64,000 bases of DNA from Apis mellifera (taxonomy: Eukaryota; Arthropoda; Insecta; Hymenoptera; Apidae), in assembly GCF_003254395.2 (NCBI RefSeq), contig NC_037651.1:8190001-8254000 (forward strand). The letters are read 5' to 3'. Both the position numbers and the translations under genes were made by a program. This document shows, piece after piece, positions 27,086 to 38,530 of this stretch; the stretch's first letter is position 1, and each line of letters begins with the position of its first letter. Under the pieces are notes generated by a model. The model was not told the origin of the DNA. It did not search any database and saw only the letters and a program-made list of their open reading frames with translations.

Positions 27086-28436
27086 TTAATGACGATTTCC
27101 TGTATTTTATATATAAAAGAAATTGATGTAATTGTAAATGAATTATATAATAGGTTCATTACTACTAATATAAAGCAAAGCTGTTATACTTTATAAATCA
27201 AGTCAATATTAGATAATTTGAATCTAGAAAAGATAACAAAAATCTTTAAATATTGTTAAATAAAAGTTGAACTACTATTTTTTTATCAAGAATTTTATTT
27301 CGCTATAACTGCTAAACATAATTGCTCTGTTGTTAATAAATTGGATAATAAAATGTAGCTATTTTTTTAAATATCGACAAAAGTTTGTACAAGTTCAAAA
27401 TGGTAACTCTACTTTAATACTAATAACAGTTTTGCAATTTTTCTTTTGAGTTTCAAGGATGTGATTTAGCATATCATTAATGTTTATTGTTTGAAATATT
27501 TACCAAATATCGTGATGGTATGAAATAAAACTCAATTTGGTTGCATGTGCATTATATGCAATATCCTTTTCAATTGATTTAAAAACAATTTCATTTATTG
27601 TCAAATTTATGTTATAAACCAATTGTCTTTTTTAATTCTGTGAGTTAAATTAATATTATAAAGAAAGTGCAATTCTAGAATTCTAGTGTTTGTTATTTCT
27701 TCTATTTTTTCAGAAATATGTAATATTGAAATCGCACAAATATCATTCTTTTGTATATAATTTATATATATGTTATCATGAAATAAGAATTCAGTAATAT
27801 TGTGCAACAAAAATTTATCTTACAACGCAAAATATATGCAGACTAAAATTATCATAAAATAAAATAGGTCTAATAATGTAAGAATATAATTTTTATTAGA
27901 AAAATACATTTTTAAAAAGATTAATAGGTTGTTTTTAAAAAAATAACTTTATCTTAAAATATACAAAATAAGATTAAATAGTATAACTAAATAAAGGATA
28001 ATTTTTCATATCAAGAATAGTTGAAAAAAAGAAATAACATCTTTTCATTTGAGACTTTATTTTGAAATTGAGTTTGAAAAATTATCAAATATAAAACTTT
28101 TTAAATAATTCCTGATTGGATATAAATGAATTGTTATAGATTATTTTTGTTTAAGATTATTCTATATGAAAATAAGAAATAAATATAATATATTTTTCAA
28201 ATTAATTTTCAAGGAAATTAAATTTAAAAATTCATTGAGTGCATAATTATTTTTGTTCAATTTCATTTATTTTTTTTTTTTTTTGAAAAAAAAAATTTTA
28301 TTTTACGATTTTTATTTATTCTTATAAATATAATTAATTCTTTCATATCTAGTCAAGAATTTGTGAAATTCTTTTTATTTGACAATTTTTTTTCTCAATT
28401 TTCTTGGAAAAAAAAATTTTTTTTTTTTTATTTATT

Positions 28437-28495
<59 letters not shown>

Positions 28496-28549
28496 TAGTA
28501 TAAAAATAGTATAAAAATAATTAATAACTAAATATTCCAATATCTTTTC
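27086..28549. other. Convergent 3' region between CARNMT1 and KTI12
   Basis: AT-rich, probably the 3' UTRs of the two converging genes. Includes paired A and T tracts (about 28268-28300 and 28388-28430) that could form a hairpin, and a TA microsatellite. No gene seen. Confidence 0.5.
28444..28490. repeat. (TA)n microsatellite
   Basis: A run of TA dinucleotides of about 46 bp immediately 3' of KTI12. Confidence 0.95.
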
Positions 28550-29729
28550 TTATAAACTTTTATTAAGATATTGTACAAATAATGATGCAATTTGATTAAT
28601 TTCACTTTGTTGCATTTTACTATAAATTAAAAATTGTCTTCGTAGTCTCATAAGTTGTATTGCAGTACATGGATTATGTACTGTCAAGTTATATTTTGGT
28701 ATTTTAAATTCACTTTCAATACCTAATTGCTTAGATGATAATATTGCCTTAATCAAAAAAGAAAATATCAATTTATAATTAGTCATAATAATCATTTATG
28801 GTATTTCATTTTTTATAATATTTACAATTTTATTATACTTATTAATAAATAAATGTTATTAAACAACTTACGTTAACTACTTCTTGAGTAATTATATCCA
28901 ATTCATACAAATAATTAGTAGAAGATAATGATGGCTAAAATAAACATAATCAAATTAAAAATTAATCAATTATATTATCAATTCATTGTATATATTAATA
29001 CTAACACATTGTGTACTTAAATTAGGTTTTGGTGCTTTTACTTCATATAGTGATTTATAAATATCATCAAATTTTAGTTCATCTTCTGGTAATATATTAA
29101 ATAATGGTGCATCCCAACGATTTTTATTATCTGGTGCTTCATATCTATATATTATAAATCTCTAATTATATTTTAATGAAAATTTAATAATGAAAATTTG
29201 ATCCATGATATTTTTTTATTACCTCATTACAAGTGCATCAAAAATATCTCTGTTATATTGTTCATATTCTGGTCTCTTTGTGTTCCACAACCAAGCATGT
29301 TCAACTGGTATATCACAAAATATTGTACACTGAGGAGTTTTATATAATTTTGTCATACAATAGATCTCGTAACGATATCCTTTAATGTAATTACTGGCAT
29401 CAATAATTAATATATCATTTATATTTAATAGTCGTTGTATTGATGACTTTATATCACTTCTCACTCTTTTTTCGTTTTTTGAATCTACAGTAAAATAGTA
29501 ATAAATTGATGATGAATGAATTTTTTTTTTTTAGTATAAAAACATTAAAATAAATTTAAATCTAACCAGCAAAAAATTTATTTCGATCAAAACCTGTTTT
29601 AGTCACAACATCAATTTCATTTATAATTTCTACCTTTTTTTTTGCTTCATTTATAAAATATTTTTTCAATTCGCAAGTTCTTGTTGTTTTACCACTACAT
29701 GGTATACCAGTCATAAGTATAACTGGCAT
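28550..29729 (-). CDS. KTI12: KTI12 homolog, Elongator-associated tRNA-modification factor
   Basis: Five exons (29729-29567, 29484-29223, 29144-29006, 28934-28872, 28747-28550) give 274 residues with matching phases. The protein opens with a P-loop at its extreme N terminus, MPVILMTGIPCSGKTTR, a KTI12 hallmark. DILIIDASNYIKGYRYEIYC and RYEAPDNKNRWDAPLF follow, both typical of KTI12 rather than of the related kinase PSTK. In yeast, Kti12 is a tRNA-dependent ATPase needed for Elongator to modify wobble uridines (mcm5U, ncm5U) in the cytoplasm; the same role is inferred here. The C-terminal third, with LMRLRRQFLIYSKMQ, also fits the tRNA-binding domain. The gene is head to head with the chitinase gene, about 800 bp apart. 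Confidence 0.93.
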
Positions 29730-30527
29730 TATAAAAATTTGATTTAAACTTAAAAAATTAGTATAAACACTTTAACCTATTATGATTTATGAGTGCAGCC
29801 ATCTTTAAATATTGTGTAAATGCTTTAGATAAATGCTTAAGATGTATTTACATAATGTTTTTAAAAATTTTTAAAAATAAAAAAATTAAATAATTATATA
29901 AATTTTTGAACAAAACAAAATATAGAACATATATAGAACAAAATAAAGAAAATATATAACGAGGAAAAAATAGAAAAACAATAATTCATAATATTATAGA
30001 CAATTAAAATCGGCTTATATAACCCCTATGTTAGATTACCTGAATTACACATTGCATTTAAGGTTGCAGAAAATTTGGAGCAATTAATTTTTTAAAATAT
30101 AAGAATAAATAAAATATTCAAATAATATAATTCTATTCTTTTTATTTAAGTTTGTATTATATAAATTATTTCATGCTCTTTTAAAAAGAGCAAAAAAAGG
30201 AGAGAAAAAAATTATATTATGATTTAGATTAGATTTTAAGTTTTTAAATAATAATTTTAAATAATATAAAATTATTTTTACTCATCATAGAAATTCATTT
30301 ATTTATCTTGGCATTATTTATAGATATTTCAAAGATATATATATATATATATATATATAAATACGTTTATCGTACAAGAATCTTCAGCAACAAGTTTTAG
30401 CTCTATCTTTCTTTAGACTTCGAGCGCGACTTTTTCTTTTTCTTCGAGTATAAAAGTACCGTATTGTAATCGAGTGAAAGCTAAATATCAGGACAATAAC
30501 TCGACATTCGTATAGCGGTTTTCAATA
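29730..30527. other. Divergent intergenic region, KTI12 and chitinase
   Basis: About 800 bp, mostly AT-rich, with a TA microsatellite at 30335-30359. The last ~150 bp is less AT-rich and carries the chitinase core promoter. Confidence 0.6.
30449..30456 (+). promoter_or_regulatory. TATA box of the chitinase gene
   Basis: TATAAAAG lies 79 bp before the chitinase ATG, in a less AT-biased patch (GAGTATAAAAGTACC). A start site near 30480 would give a leader of about 50 bases. Strong TATA boxes are usual for inducible cuticle and gut genes in insects. Confidence 0.6.
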
Positions 30528-30711
30528 ATGAAGATAAATTCGTATAAATTCTTATCTCTATTTGCAATTTTTTTCTTCATTGATAATGATACTTTAGGTA
30601 AGTATATATAATAGTTCAAATAAGTTAAATGATATTTGAAATTTCTAGTATTTGTTATATTATATGATGATTTTTCTATATTGAAAAAAAAAATATTAAA
30701 TACTAAAATTG

Positions 30712-30760
<49 letters not shown>

Positions 30761-33700
30761 AATTAAAATAAAATATGAATAAAAATTAATAATAAAATAT
30801 ATATTATAAAAACAATAAAAATAAAAATAATCCAATTAGTAAATACCATATTATTTGATGAAATATTGGGTTGGCAACTAAGTAATTGCGGATTTTTTTT
30901 AGAAAATCAAAGACAATTTTTTCATGGAACTAAATAACTTTATTCTGTAATGTGTTGCCCATTTTGATCAATGACCTTTTGCCATCTTTCAGGCAGCATC
31001 ATAATCCCATGTTCATAAAATTTCTGGTTTTTATTAGCAAAAAATTGAATCAAGTACGATTTGATATCATCATCATTATTGAAATTTTTACCATTCAAGG
31101 AGTTTTGTAAAGATCGAAACAAAAAGTAATCAGATGGTGCAAGGTCAGGACTATATGGTGGATGTGGCAAAACATCCCAACCAAACTCCAATAATTTTTG
31201 CCGAGTGACCAAAGATGTGTGTGACCTTGCATGATGGAATACAACACCTTTTTGATTTGTCAATTCGGGCCGCTTTTCTTCAACTGCATTGTTTAATTTC
31301 GTTAGTTGTTCAATGTAAACAACAGAATTGATCGTTCGGTTGGGTGGTAAGAGTTCAAAATAGACAATTCCTTTGTAATCCCACCAAACTGATAACAAAA
31401 CCTTCTTTTGATGAATACCAGCTTTTGATGTTGTTTGAGCTAATTCACATGGCCTGCTCCACGATCTTTTCCGCTTGATATTGTTGTAAACAACCCATTT
31501 TTCATCGCCAGTTATCAGTCGTTTTAAAAATGGATCATTTTCATTACGTTTCTTTAGCAAATCGCAGCTGTTAATGCGTTGCGTTAAATGCGTTTCTTTC
31601 AGTTCGTGAGGAACCCATGTACCGAGTTTTTGAACATAGCCAAGTTGTTTTAAGTGGTTTTCAATGCATGTATGTGATACATGAAGCTTCTCTGCAATCT
31701 CACGAGTTGTACTGTGACGATCCGAATCGATTATTGCTTTGATTAGGTCGTCATCAACTTCAACTGGACGACCAGAGCGTTTTTCGTTTTTGAGTGAAAA
31801 ATCACCAGAACGAAATTTGTTAAACCAATTTTGACACTGCCGTTCTTTTAAGGCTTCGTCGCCATAAACAGCACATAACTTTTTGTGAGCTTGCGATGCG
31901 TTTTTCCTTTTGCGAAAATAAAAAAGCAAAATATGACGATAATGTTCCTTTTGATTTTCCATTTTTCAACGAACGCCAAACGAAAACTACGATCAAAAAA
32001 CTTTTTTTACTGATTGACAGCTGAATTGCCAACTATCAAATAACAAAATGTGTTTTACATTTGGACTACGCCAGCAAACCTAAAAATTCAATTGAAGCCA
32101 TCTATGAGTGAAATCCGCAATTACTTAGTTGCCAAGTTATTAAGGTATAAGCAACCAATACTATATAACAAAAAAAAATGTACATATTTGACATTTCACT
32201 TGATACTTATGCAATGCAAATCTGACATTTCGACACAGTTTTTGTTTAACTTTATTTTTTGAAAAAATAAATAAAAATAAATTCTCTTAATAATAAATTA
32301 TCGAAATATTATAATTTAATTTGAATATATAATTCAATATTTTTTTTTCACATTGAATGAATAATAATATATATCATATATTTATTATATAAATCATATA
32401 TCGTTTTTATATCTTATTGAAAAATATTAAAATTTTAATAATGCAAAGAATATTATGATATAAAATTGTTTTATTAATGTAATATAAAAATGAATCATCT
32501 ATGAAAAAATGAATAATTTTATATATTAATATTTTAATATTTTAAAATTATAAAATATTTTATAATTAATAATATTTTAAAATTATATATTTTTTTACTA
32601 AGCTTTATTAAGGTATAAACATAACAAGGTTGTAACTTGTTATGTTGCTTCCTGGGCAATTTATAGAAATCATAATGGAATGTTTGAAATTTCTGATATC
32701 AATCCAGAACTTTGTACGCATATTATATATGCATTCGCCGGATTAAATAATGAATCGTGGACCATTAAGAGTCTTGATCCTCATTTGGATATCGAAAGAG
32801 GTATATATAGAAGTAGAGGTACATAAAAATAAATTAAAATAATTTATATGAATAATATTGTCATTCATTGTTGTAGATAATTATAAAAATATGATTCAAC
32901 TTCATAAAAAGAATCCTAACTTGAAAATCCTTCTTGCAATCGGAGGATGGAATGAAGGTAGTCAAAGCTATTCTGTACTCGCTTCATCTCCCGATCGTAG
33001 AAGTAAATTCATTGACAGCGTAGTGAAATTCCTTGGGTATATAGAATCAAATATTAAGATAATTTATTTTTTTACAGGTTTATTTATTTAATAATTTATA
33101 TTTTACAGTGAATATCGTTTCAATGGATTCGATCTTGATTGGGAATATCCAGGATCACGGAGGGGTATGCCTGCGGACAAACAAAATTTTGTTTTTCTTC
33201 TCAAAGTATATATGTATAAAGAACATAAAAAAAAAATATTTTTATATTTAAAATTACATAATTAAAAGAAATTAAGAATTTATTATTACATTTTTCTTAA
33301 AGAAATATAATTTTTTAACAGGAATTAAAAGAAGCATTCAAAAAATCAAATTATCTATTAACAGCAGCTTTAAGTTCTAATAAAGCAATTATCGATATGG
33401 CGTATGATATTCCCGAAATTTCAAAATATCTTGATTACATTCATATAATGGCTTATGACTATCATGGTACATGGAATAGAAAAGTACTTCCGAATGCACC
33501 ATTAAAAAGCGAAGACGGTCAAAGTGTGGTAATGCATTTAGATAAAATATAATGAGATATATTATAAAATATTATAAAATATGTATATATATATATATAT
33601 AATGAGATATAATATTAAATAAAATATAATAAATATCGTAAACAGAATTCATAAATGGAATAAAGTTTTTGTTTAGGTGGATACACTTACGTATTTGTTA

Positions 33701-34555
33701 AATAAAGGTGCACCATCAAATAAAATGGTATTAGGATTGCCAATGTATGGGAGAACTTTTATTTTGGCTAACAAACTGAATTCTTCTAAAGAAAGTCCTA
33801 TTGGTCAAACAAGCATATCAGATGGATTCAAGGGACCTTATACTGGTGAAAATGGTTTTATGGGATATAATGAAGTATATTTTATTTTTGTTAATTTTCA
33901 ATTATCAGATTTAAGTTGAATTTCAGTTATATTTATTAATTTGATTTCATTAATTAAAATTCTATTATATACATATATATTCTATTTTAATATATATATG
34001 TAATTTTTATATATACATATAATATCTTTTCAGATTTGTGAAGAATTAATAACTAATGTACAGAAGTGGACAACTGGGTGGGATGATAATAGTAATACAC
34101 CTTACATAATTAATGATGACCACGTTATTATGTTTGATAATCCAAAAAGTTTAAAAGCAAAGGTTGATTAATATCTATCATAAATAATGATAATATTAAT
34201 TCAAAATATTTAATAAATATTCTATAGTTTTATTATTCTATTTTTTCAATATTTTTAGGTTGAATACGCGATGAGTTTAAATTTATCCGGCGTAATGATT
34301 TGGAGCATCGATACTGATGATTTTAATGGAAAATGCGCATCTCTCAATAACTCTCTAGATTTAAGAGAAAAAAAATATCCTTTATTAAGATCAATCAACA
34401 TGGTTTTGTCTCAAATTGATTATCATAATTATTTATATGATAATAATGATGATAATAATGATAAAAATAATAAAAACAACAATAACACATCTTCTGTAAT
34501 GAGATTTTCAAATAATTTGATTTTAATAATATTATTTTTTTTATATTTCATTTAA
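30528..34555 (+). CDS. GH18 chitinase with hydrophobic C-terminal tail
   Basis: Eight exons (30528-30597, 32603-32800, 32877-33036, 33109-33205, 33322-33528, 33677-33874, 34034-about 34162, 34259-34555) give about 451 residues. Exon 1 encodes a signal peptide (KFLSLFAIFFFI). The four GH18 motifs follow in order: KILLAIGGWNEGS, FNGFDLDWEYPG, IMAYDYHGTW and GVMIWSIDTDDFNG. The catalytic Glu of DxDxE is present; the first Asp of the usual DGxDxDxE is Asn. The enzyme should hydrolyse chitin outside the cell. After the domain there is no chitin-binding domain. Instead comes an Asn/Asp-rich linker and a terminal hydrophobic run (LILIILFFLYFI), which suggests a GPI anchor or a membrane tail. Intron 1 is about 2 kb and contains a mariner. 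The exact chitinase group is not clear to me. Confidence 0.92.
30715..30756. repeat. (TA)n microsatellite in chitinase intron 1
   Basis: About 21 TA dinucleotides roughly 110 bp left of the mariner. Confidence 0.95.
30866..30895. repeat. Mariner terminal inverted repeat, left
   Basis: Thirty bases from TTGGGTTGGC to GCGGATTT, preceded by TA at 30864-30865. Confidence 0.9.
30940..31962 (-). CDS. Mariner transposase, full-length frame but missing a catalytic Asp
   Basis: A 340-residue open frame. The N-terminal region has the paired helix-turn-helix DNA-binding domain (around RQCQNWFNKFRSGDF and TTREIAEKLHVSHT), followed by the mariner WVPHEL motif. The DDE-type catalytic core shows the first Asp in LITGDEKWV and the third in YSPDLAPSDYFLF. 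The second, expected in an FHHDNARPH-like motif, is absent: the protein reads VFHHARSHTS, consistent with a 6-bp in-frame deletion of Asp-Asn at about position 31235, plus a Pro-to-Ser change. The frame is otherwise open. The protein should still be able to bind the ends but not cut DNA (inference). Confidence 0.93.
   Translation of the reverse strand: MENQKEHYRHILLFYFRKRKNASQAHKKLCAVYGDEALKERQCQNWFNKFRSGDFSLKNEKRSGRPVEVDDDLIKAIIDSDRHSTTREIAEKLHVSHTCIENHLKQLGYVQKLGTWVPHELKETHLTQRINSCDLLKKRNENDPFLKRLITGDEKWVVYNNIKRKRSWSRPCELAQTTSKAGIHQKKVLLSVWWDYKGIVYFELLPPNRTINSVVYIEQLTKLNNAVEEKRPELTNQKGVVFHHARSHTSLVTRQKLLEFGWDVLPHPPYSPDLAPSDYFLFRSLQNSLNGKNFNNDDDIKSYLIQFFANKNQKFYEHGIMMLPERWQKVIDQNGQHITE
32111..32140. 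repeat. Mariner terminal inverted repeat, right
   Basis: Reverse complement of the left repeat over 25 bases, with the outermost five bases changed; TA follows at 32141-32142. Confidence 0.85.
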
Positions 34556-35413
34556 AATAAATTCATAATGAATAAAAAGATAATATTAAAAATTTCGTAA
34601 AAATTAATATATTTCAGATTTTCACAATTTTTTTATCCATAAATTCAAAAATATGTTTTTAAAATTATTTTTCCATTTGTATTTTTATTAATATAATAAT
34701 AAATATGATTCACAAAAATTTAATATTTACAATAATGTTAATATAATTTATAATTTACATTATTCTTATATATAGAAATAAATTTTTTATTTGAAATAAA
34801 TATATAAAATATATTTAAATTTAAATTTTCTTTGAGAAATAGTTTTTCTTCGAAAAAATAATACAATGTAATCTATAATTTATTTTATTTTTAAAAAAAT
34901 TTTTTTTAATATTTATTACATATATTTTTCACTATATCAGAAATTTATTTATTTTATAAGGATATTTAAATAAATAATAATTTTTAAATTTTTGAATATA
35001 ATGTAAAGATTATATAACATTATATAAAGATTATATTAATTTTTTCTTAATATAAAAATTAAAATATAACTTATACAATTTATATTTTTTATTTTATAGA
35101 GATAAAATTAAATATCTATGAAATATTCTTATATAATAATAATTATATAGTAATAATAATTACTATATATTATACATATAATAATACAATATTATAATAA
35201 AGTATATTTAAAATTTTACATTTTTTAAATTTTATATCTTAATATTATCTTAATATTCGATTATACTATTAAAATTAATCGAAAAAGATTTTTGGGGGAA
35301 ATTAAATATTTCTAGATAGGAAATTTAGGAACTGTTTTTCTGTAAAGAGCAAACTCATTAAATGTTCAGACTTCAGTCGAATGACATTTCAATCTGTTTT
35401 ACTTATAAAAAAC
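34556..35413. other. Spacer between chitinase and PSMB4
   Basis: Extremely AT-rich DNA containing the chitinase 3' end. The last ~130 bp before 35414, from AAAGATTTTTGGGGG onward, is less biased and is probably the PSMB4 promoter and leader. Confidence 0.5.
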
Positions 35414-36698
35414 ATGGCGCTTAATAAAGCTGATTGGCAAACTCCTGCACCATTATGGCAAAATGGTCCAGTACCTGGTGCATTTTATCATTTTCCGGGA
35501 AATTCTACGCATTTCAAAGTTGGAGGATACCAAAGATCACAGTAAAATTTTTTATCATACATTCATTTTCGTTTTAAAAGATTTTTTTTAAAATTGCATG
35601 TCATGTTTACTTTCAATGAATGTGAAAATTACAAATTATATATAGCGATTAAAAAATTAATATAATAAAATATAATTTAATATTCTAAAAAAATAAATTT
35701 GATAAAAAAAATATATAAGATTTGAATTGTTCTACACATTGTTATATTATATTATTAATTGATAATTCTAACTTCAATCATCAAATATATTTTTCTTTAA
35801 CTTGATATTTGTTTTTTTATTTTATAGAGCACCAATGACAACTGGTACATCTGTAGTTGGAATTCAATTTAAAAATGGTATTCTCATAGCAACAGATATT
35901 CTTGGATCATATGGATCATTGGCTAGATATCGAAATCTTGAACGTGTGATGAAAGTGAATGATAATATTATCCTTGGTGCAGGAGGAGATTATGCTGATT
36001 ATCAATGTTTAAAAAGCCATATTGAAAGAAAAATGTAAATTTAAATTATGTTTTCATAATTATTTTATATAAATTTCAATATATCTTTTTATATTTTCAT
36101 TGTTTTTTTTTATATCTTATAGTCTTGAGGAAGAATGTCTTGATGATGGTTTATCTTTAAAACCAAAAGCTCTTCATTGTTGGTTAACTCGAGTATTATA
36201 TAATAGGAGATCACAGTTTGATCCATTTTGGAATAATTTTATTATTGGAGGTTTAGAAGGAGATAAATTGTAAGTTCAATTTATTTTCCTTTTATATTAA
36301 ATATAATAATATATTTTCAATTCATTTAGATTTTTGGGTACTGTGGATAAACTTGGTACAGCCTATAGTGACCCAGTAATTGCAACTGGATATGGTGCAT
36401 ATATGGCAACACCTATTTTAAGAAAAGCTTATGAAGAAAATAAAGAAATGAGTAAAGAGCAAGCAATTGAACTTTTATATAAAGTAATGCAAGTTCTTTA
36501 TTACAGAGATGCACGGTCTTTTCCAAAGGTAAATCATAATATAAGAATTTCATATGTATATTTTTAATTTATTATATTAAAACAGAATTTAATTTTTTTA
36601 ATTTTTAGTATCAAGTTGGAGTAATCACAAGGGAAGAAGGTGTTGAAATACAAGGACCATTAACTTTAGATAGTTATTGGGGGCCTGCTATTATGTAA
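35414..36698 (+). CDS. PSMB4: Proteasome subunit beta type-4 (20S core, beta 7)
   Basis: Five exons (35414-35541, 35828-36034, 36123-36269, 36330-36528, 36609-36698) give 256 residues, close to the human 264. After a ~45-residue propeptide comes TTGTSVVGIQF, then GSYGSLARYRNLERV, GAGGDYADYQCL, WLTRVLYNRRSQFDP, GTVDKLGTAYSDPVIATGYG, QVLYYRDARSFPK and VEIQGPL. These are specific to PSMB4. It is a structural, non-catalytic beta subunit of the 20S proteasome, present in cytosol and nucleus. The ATG at 35414 is chosen by alignment of the start MALNKADWQTPAPLW with the propeptide of relatives. Its 3' end converges on METAP1D with only 123 bp between stop codons. Confidence 0.97.
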
Positions 36699-36821
36699 AA
36701 TAAATATAAATAATTTTTCTTAATAAAAATATCTGTAACAATTCTATTAAATGAATTTTTTCTATAATTTTTAATTATATTTTTGAAGTGATGAAAAATA
36801 TACACGAGTAAATTTATAAGA

Positions 36822-38226
36822 TTAACGAGTTAATACATTACAACCAGTATCAGTAACTAATACAGTATGTTCACATTGTGCTGTTCTTGCATTATCTACT
36901 GTAACAGCAGTCCATCCATCTTCTAAAATTTTAATTTCTTCACTACCCTGACTTAAAACTGGTTCAATAGTAAATGTCATTCCAGGTAACATTTTTCCAT
37001 CAAAATTATTTGCTAATAATAATATAAGACAAGATATAATTTTCTTAATTTATTTATATAATATAAAAATAGTAACTTACCAAAATGAAAAATATCTGGC
37101 GGACCATGAAAATAAGTACCTATACCATGTCCTGCAAATACTGGAATTATAGAATATCCATTTTTATTTGCTGTTTCTTCAATAATATTTCCTGAAAGAT
37201 AAAAAGAAAAATATAAAAATATTCAGATTATATAATTATATTACATTTGAACTATTATATATAATCATTACCTATACTGGAAAAATTTTCATTAGGTTTA
37301 CAAATATCAATAGCATTTTTTAAGCACAATTCTGTTATATTTATTAAACGTTTTGCTTCATCATCACATTCTTCTACTTCAAACATTTTTGAACAATCTC
37401 CATGATAACCATGTAAATATACCTAAATATAGAAAAAAATAAAACTACTTTTATTTTTATATATTTTTAAATTTACAAATGCAACGTTATATTCATATAA
37501 CATTATATTATTTTACATATAATATATATATATTATATATTATATAATATATATTATATAATATAAAATAAAATAATATAATATATTATTGTTTTTACTG
37601 ACTGTTACATCAATATTTAATATATCTCCTTTCACTAATGGTCTTTTATCTGGGATTCCATGACATGCAACATTATTAATACTAGTACATATTGACTTTG
37701 GAAATCCTTTATAATTAAGTGGACTTGGATAAGCCCCATTACTTATAATCATTTCATGAACTATTGCATCTAATTCATCTGTAGTTATACCAGGCTAAAA
37801 TAAAATTTGAAAAGAAGAAATAAAAATAACATTTAAATTGTATTGTTAATTAAATTTCATATAACTTATTATATTTTATATACCTTTATATATTGTTTAA
37901 TATGAGTCAATATTTTCTTGGCAAAATTACAACTGTCTTTCATGCTTTGTATTTGATTTTTATCTTTAATTTCAGGTTTTTTTGGCCCATCACGTGGAAT
38001 TAATGTTTGACTATAAGAAGGTTTAGGAATATATGATGGTACTTCTCTAACTTCAGAAATTTCCCATGGTACAATAACCTCGTAACTTCCAAAAGAATTA
38101 TTTATAAATTTACGTGGTATTGTCTAAAAAATTATATTAAATAATTATATGACTATATAAAATAAAAATATCTTTTAAAAATAAACGTACTTTAGATTTT
38201 TTTTTAAAAAAACTTCTGAGAAACAT
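36822..38226 (-). CDS. METAP1D: Methionine aminopeptidase 1D, mitochondrial
   Basis: Six exons (38226-about 38190, 38123-37884, 37794-37603, 37422-37272, 37191-37081, 37012-36822) give about 307 residues. The five metal ligands of MetAP are in place: Asp in NIDVTV, Asp in GYHGDCSKMF, His in FAGHGIGTYFHGPP, Glu in FTIEPVL and Glu in QCEHTVLV. The core lacks the N-terminal zinc finger of cytosolic MetAP1, and the N terminus (MFLRSFFKK) is basic and hydrophobic, so the mitochondrial 1D form is the best call. It removes initiator Met from mitochondrial proteins. The exon 1 donor is uncertain: the AAA|gtacgt site appears out of phase, whereas TAC|gtttat at 38188 is in phase. Confidence 0.93.
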
Positions 38227-38530
38227 TTTCGGATTATCCAATGATCAAAAGGTTTCGTACTTATGATTTTATTAAAGAATATTCATTTTTTTTTTTTTTT
38301 TTGCATAAAAACTTGTTAAAAGATCATAAAAAGTTGCGAATTTACTTTTGACTTAAAGAAAATCACTCAACTTGTGATTTTACGTCACATCATTACTATT
38401 TATTATTTGTATATAAGAATCAGCTGTCAAGCAGTACGCATGCCAATTATAAACTTTAGATGTTATTTAAAACAAAACAAAGAATCTGTTAATATAAAGT
38501 AGAATAACCTTAAAAAAGTTTATAGAAACT
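38227..38530. promoter_or_regulatory. Shared divergent promoter, METAP1D and SIRT5
   Basis: Only 304 bp separate the two start codons, which point away from each other. The region contains a T tract (about 38284-38302) and, near 38380-38388, TTACGTCAC, a CRE/ATF-like site. No TATA box is evident. Both proteins are expected in mitochondria, so co-regulation is plausible (inference). Confidence 0.6.

Larger units (their letters stand above)
30866..32140 (-). mobile_element. Mariner-family transposon in chitinase intron 1
   Basis: A near full-length mariner of 1275 bp, inserted antisense to the chitinase gene. Both ends carry a 25-bp perfectly matching inverted repeat core (TTGGCAACTAAGTAATTGCG and five further bases). 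The flanking TA at 30864-30865 and 32141-32142 fit the TA target duplication of mariners. One open reading frame of 340 codons fills most of it. The outer five bases differ between ends (TTGGG at left, ATAAC at right), so the right tip is damaged. The protein and termini fit the bee mariner group by recall; I could not search to confirm the subfamily. Confidence 0.95.

Noticed and set aside
28268..28430. T-tract/A-tract hairpins as an RNA gene
   Set aside because: Complementarity is only between homopolymer runs in AT-rich 3' DNA; no conserved stem-loop sequence.
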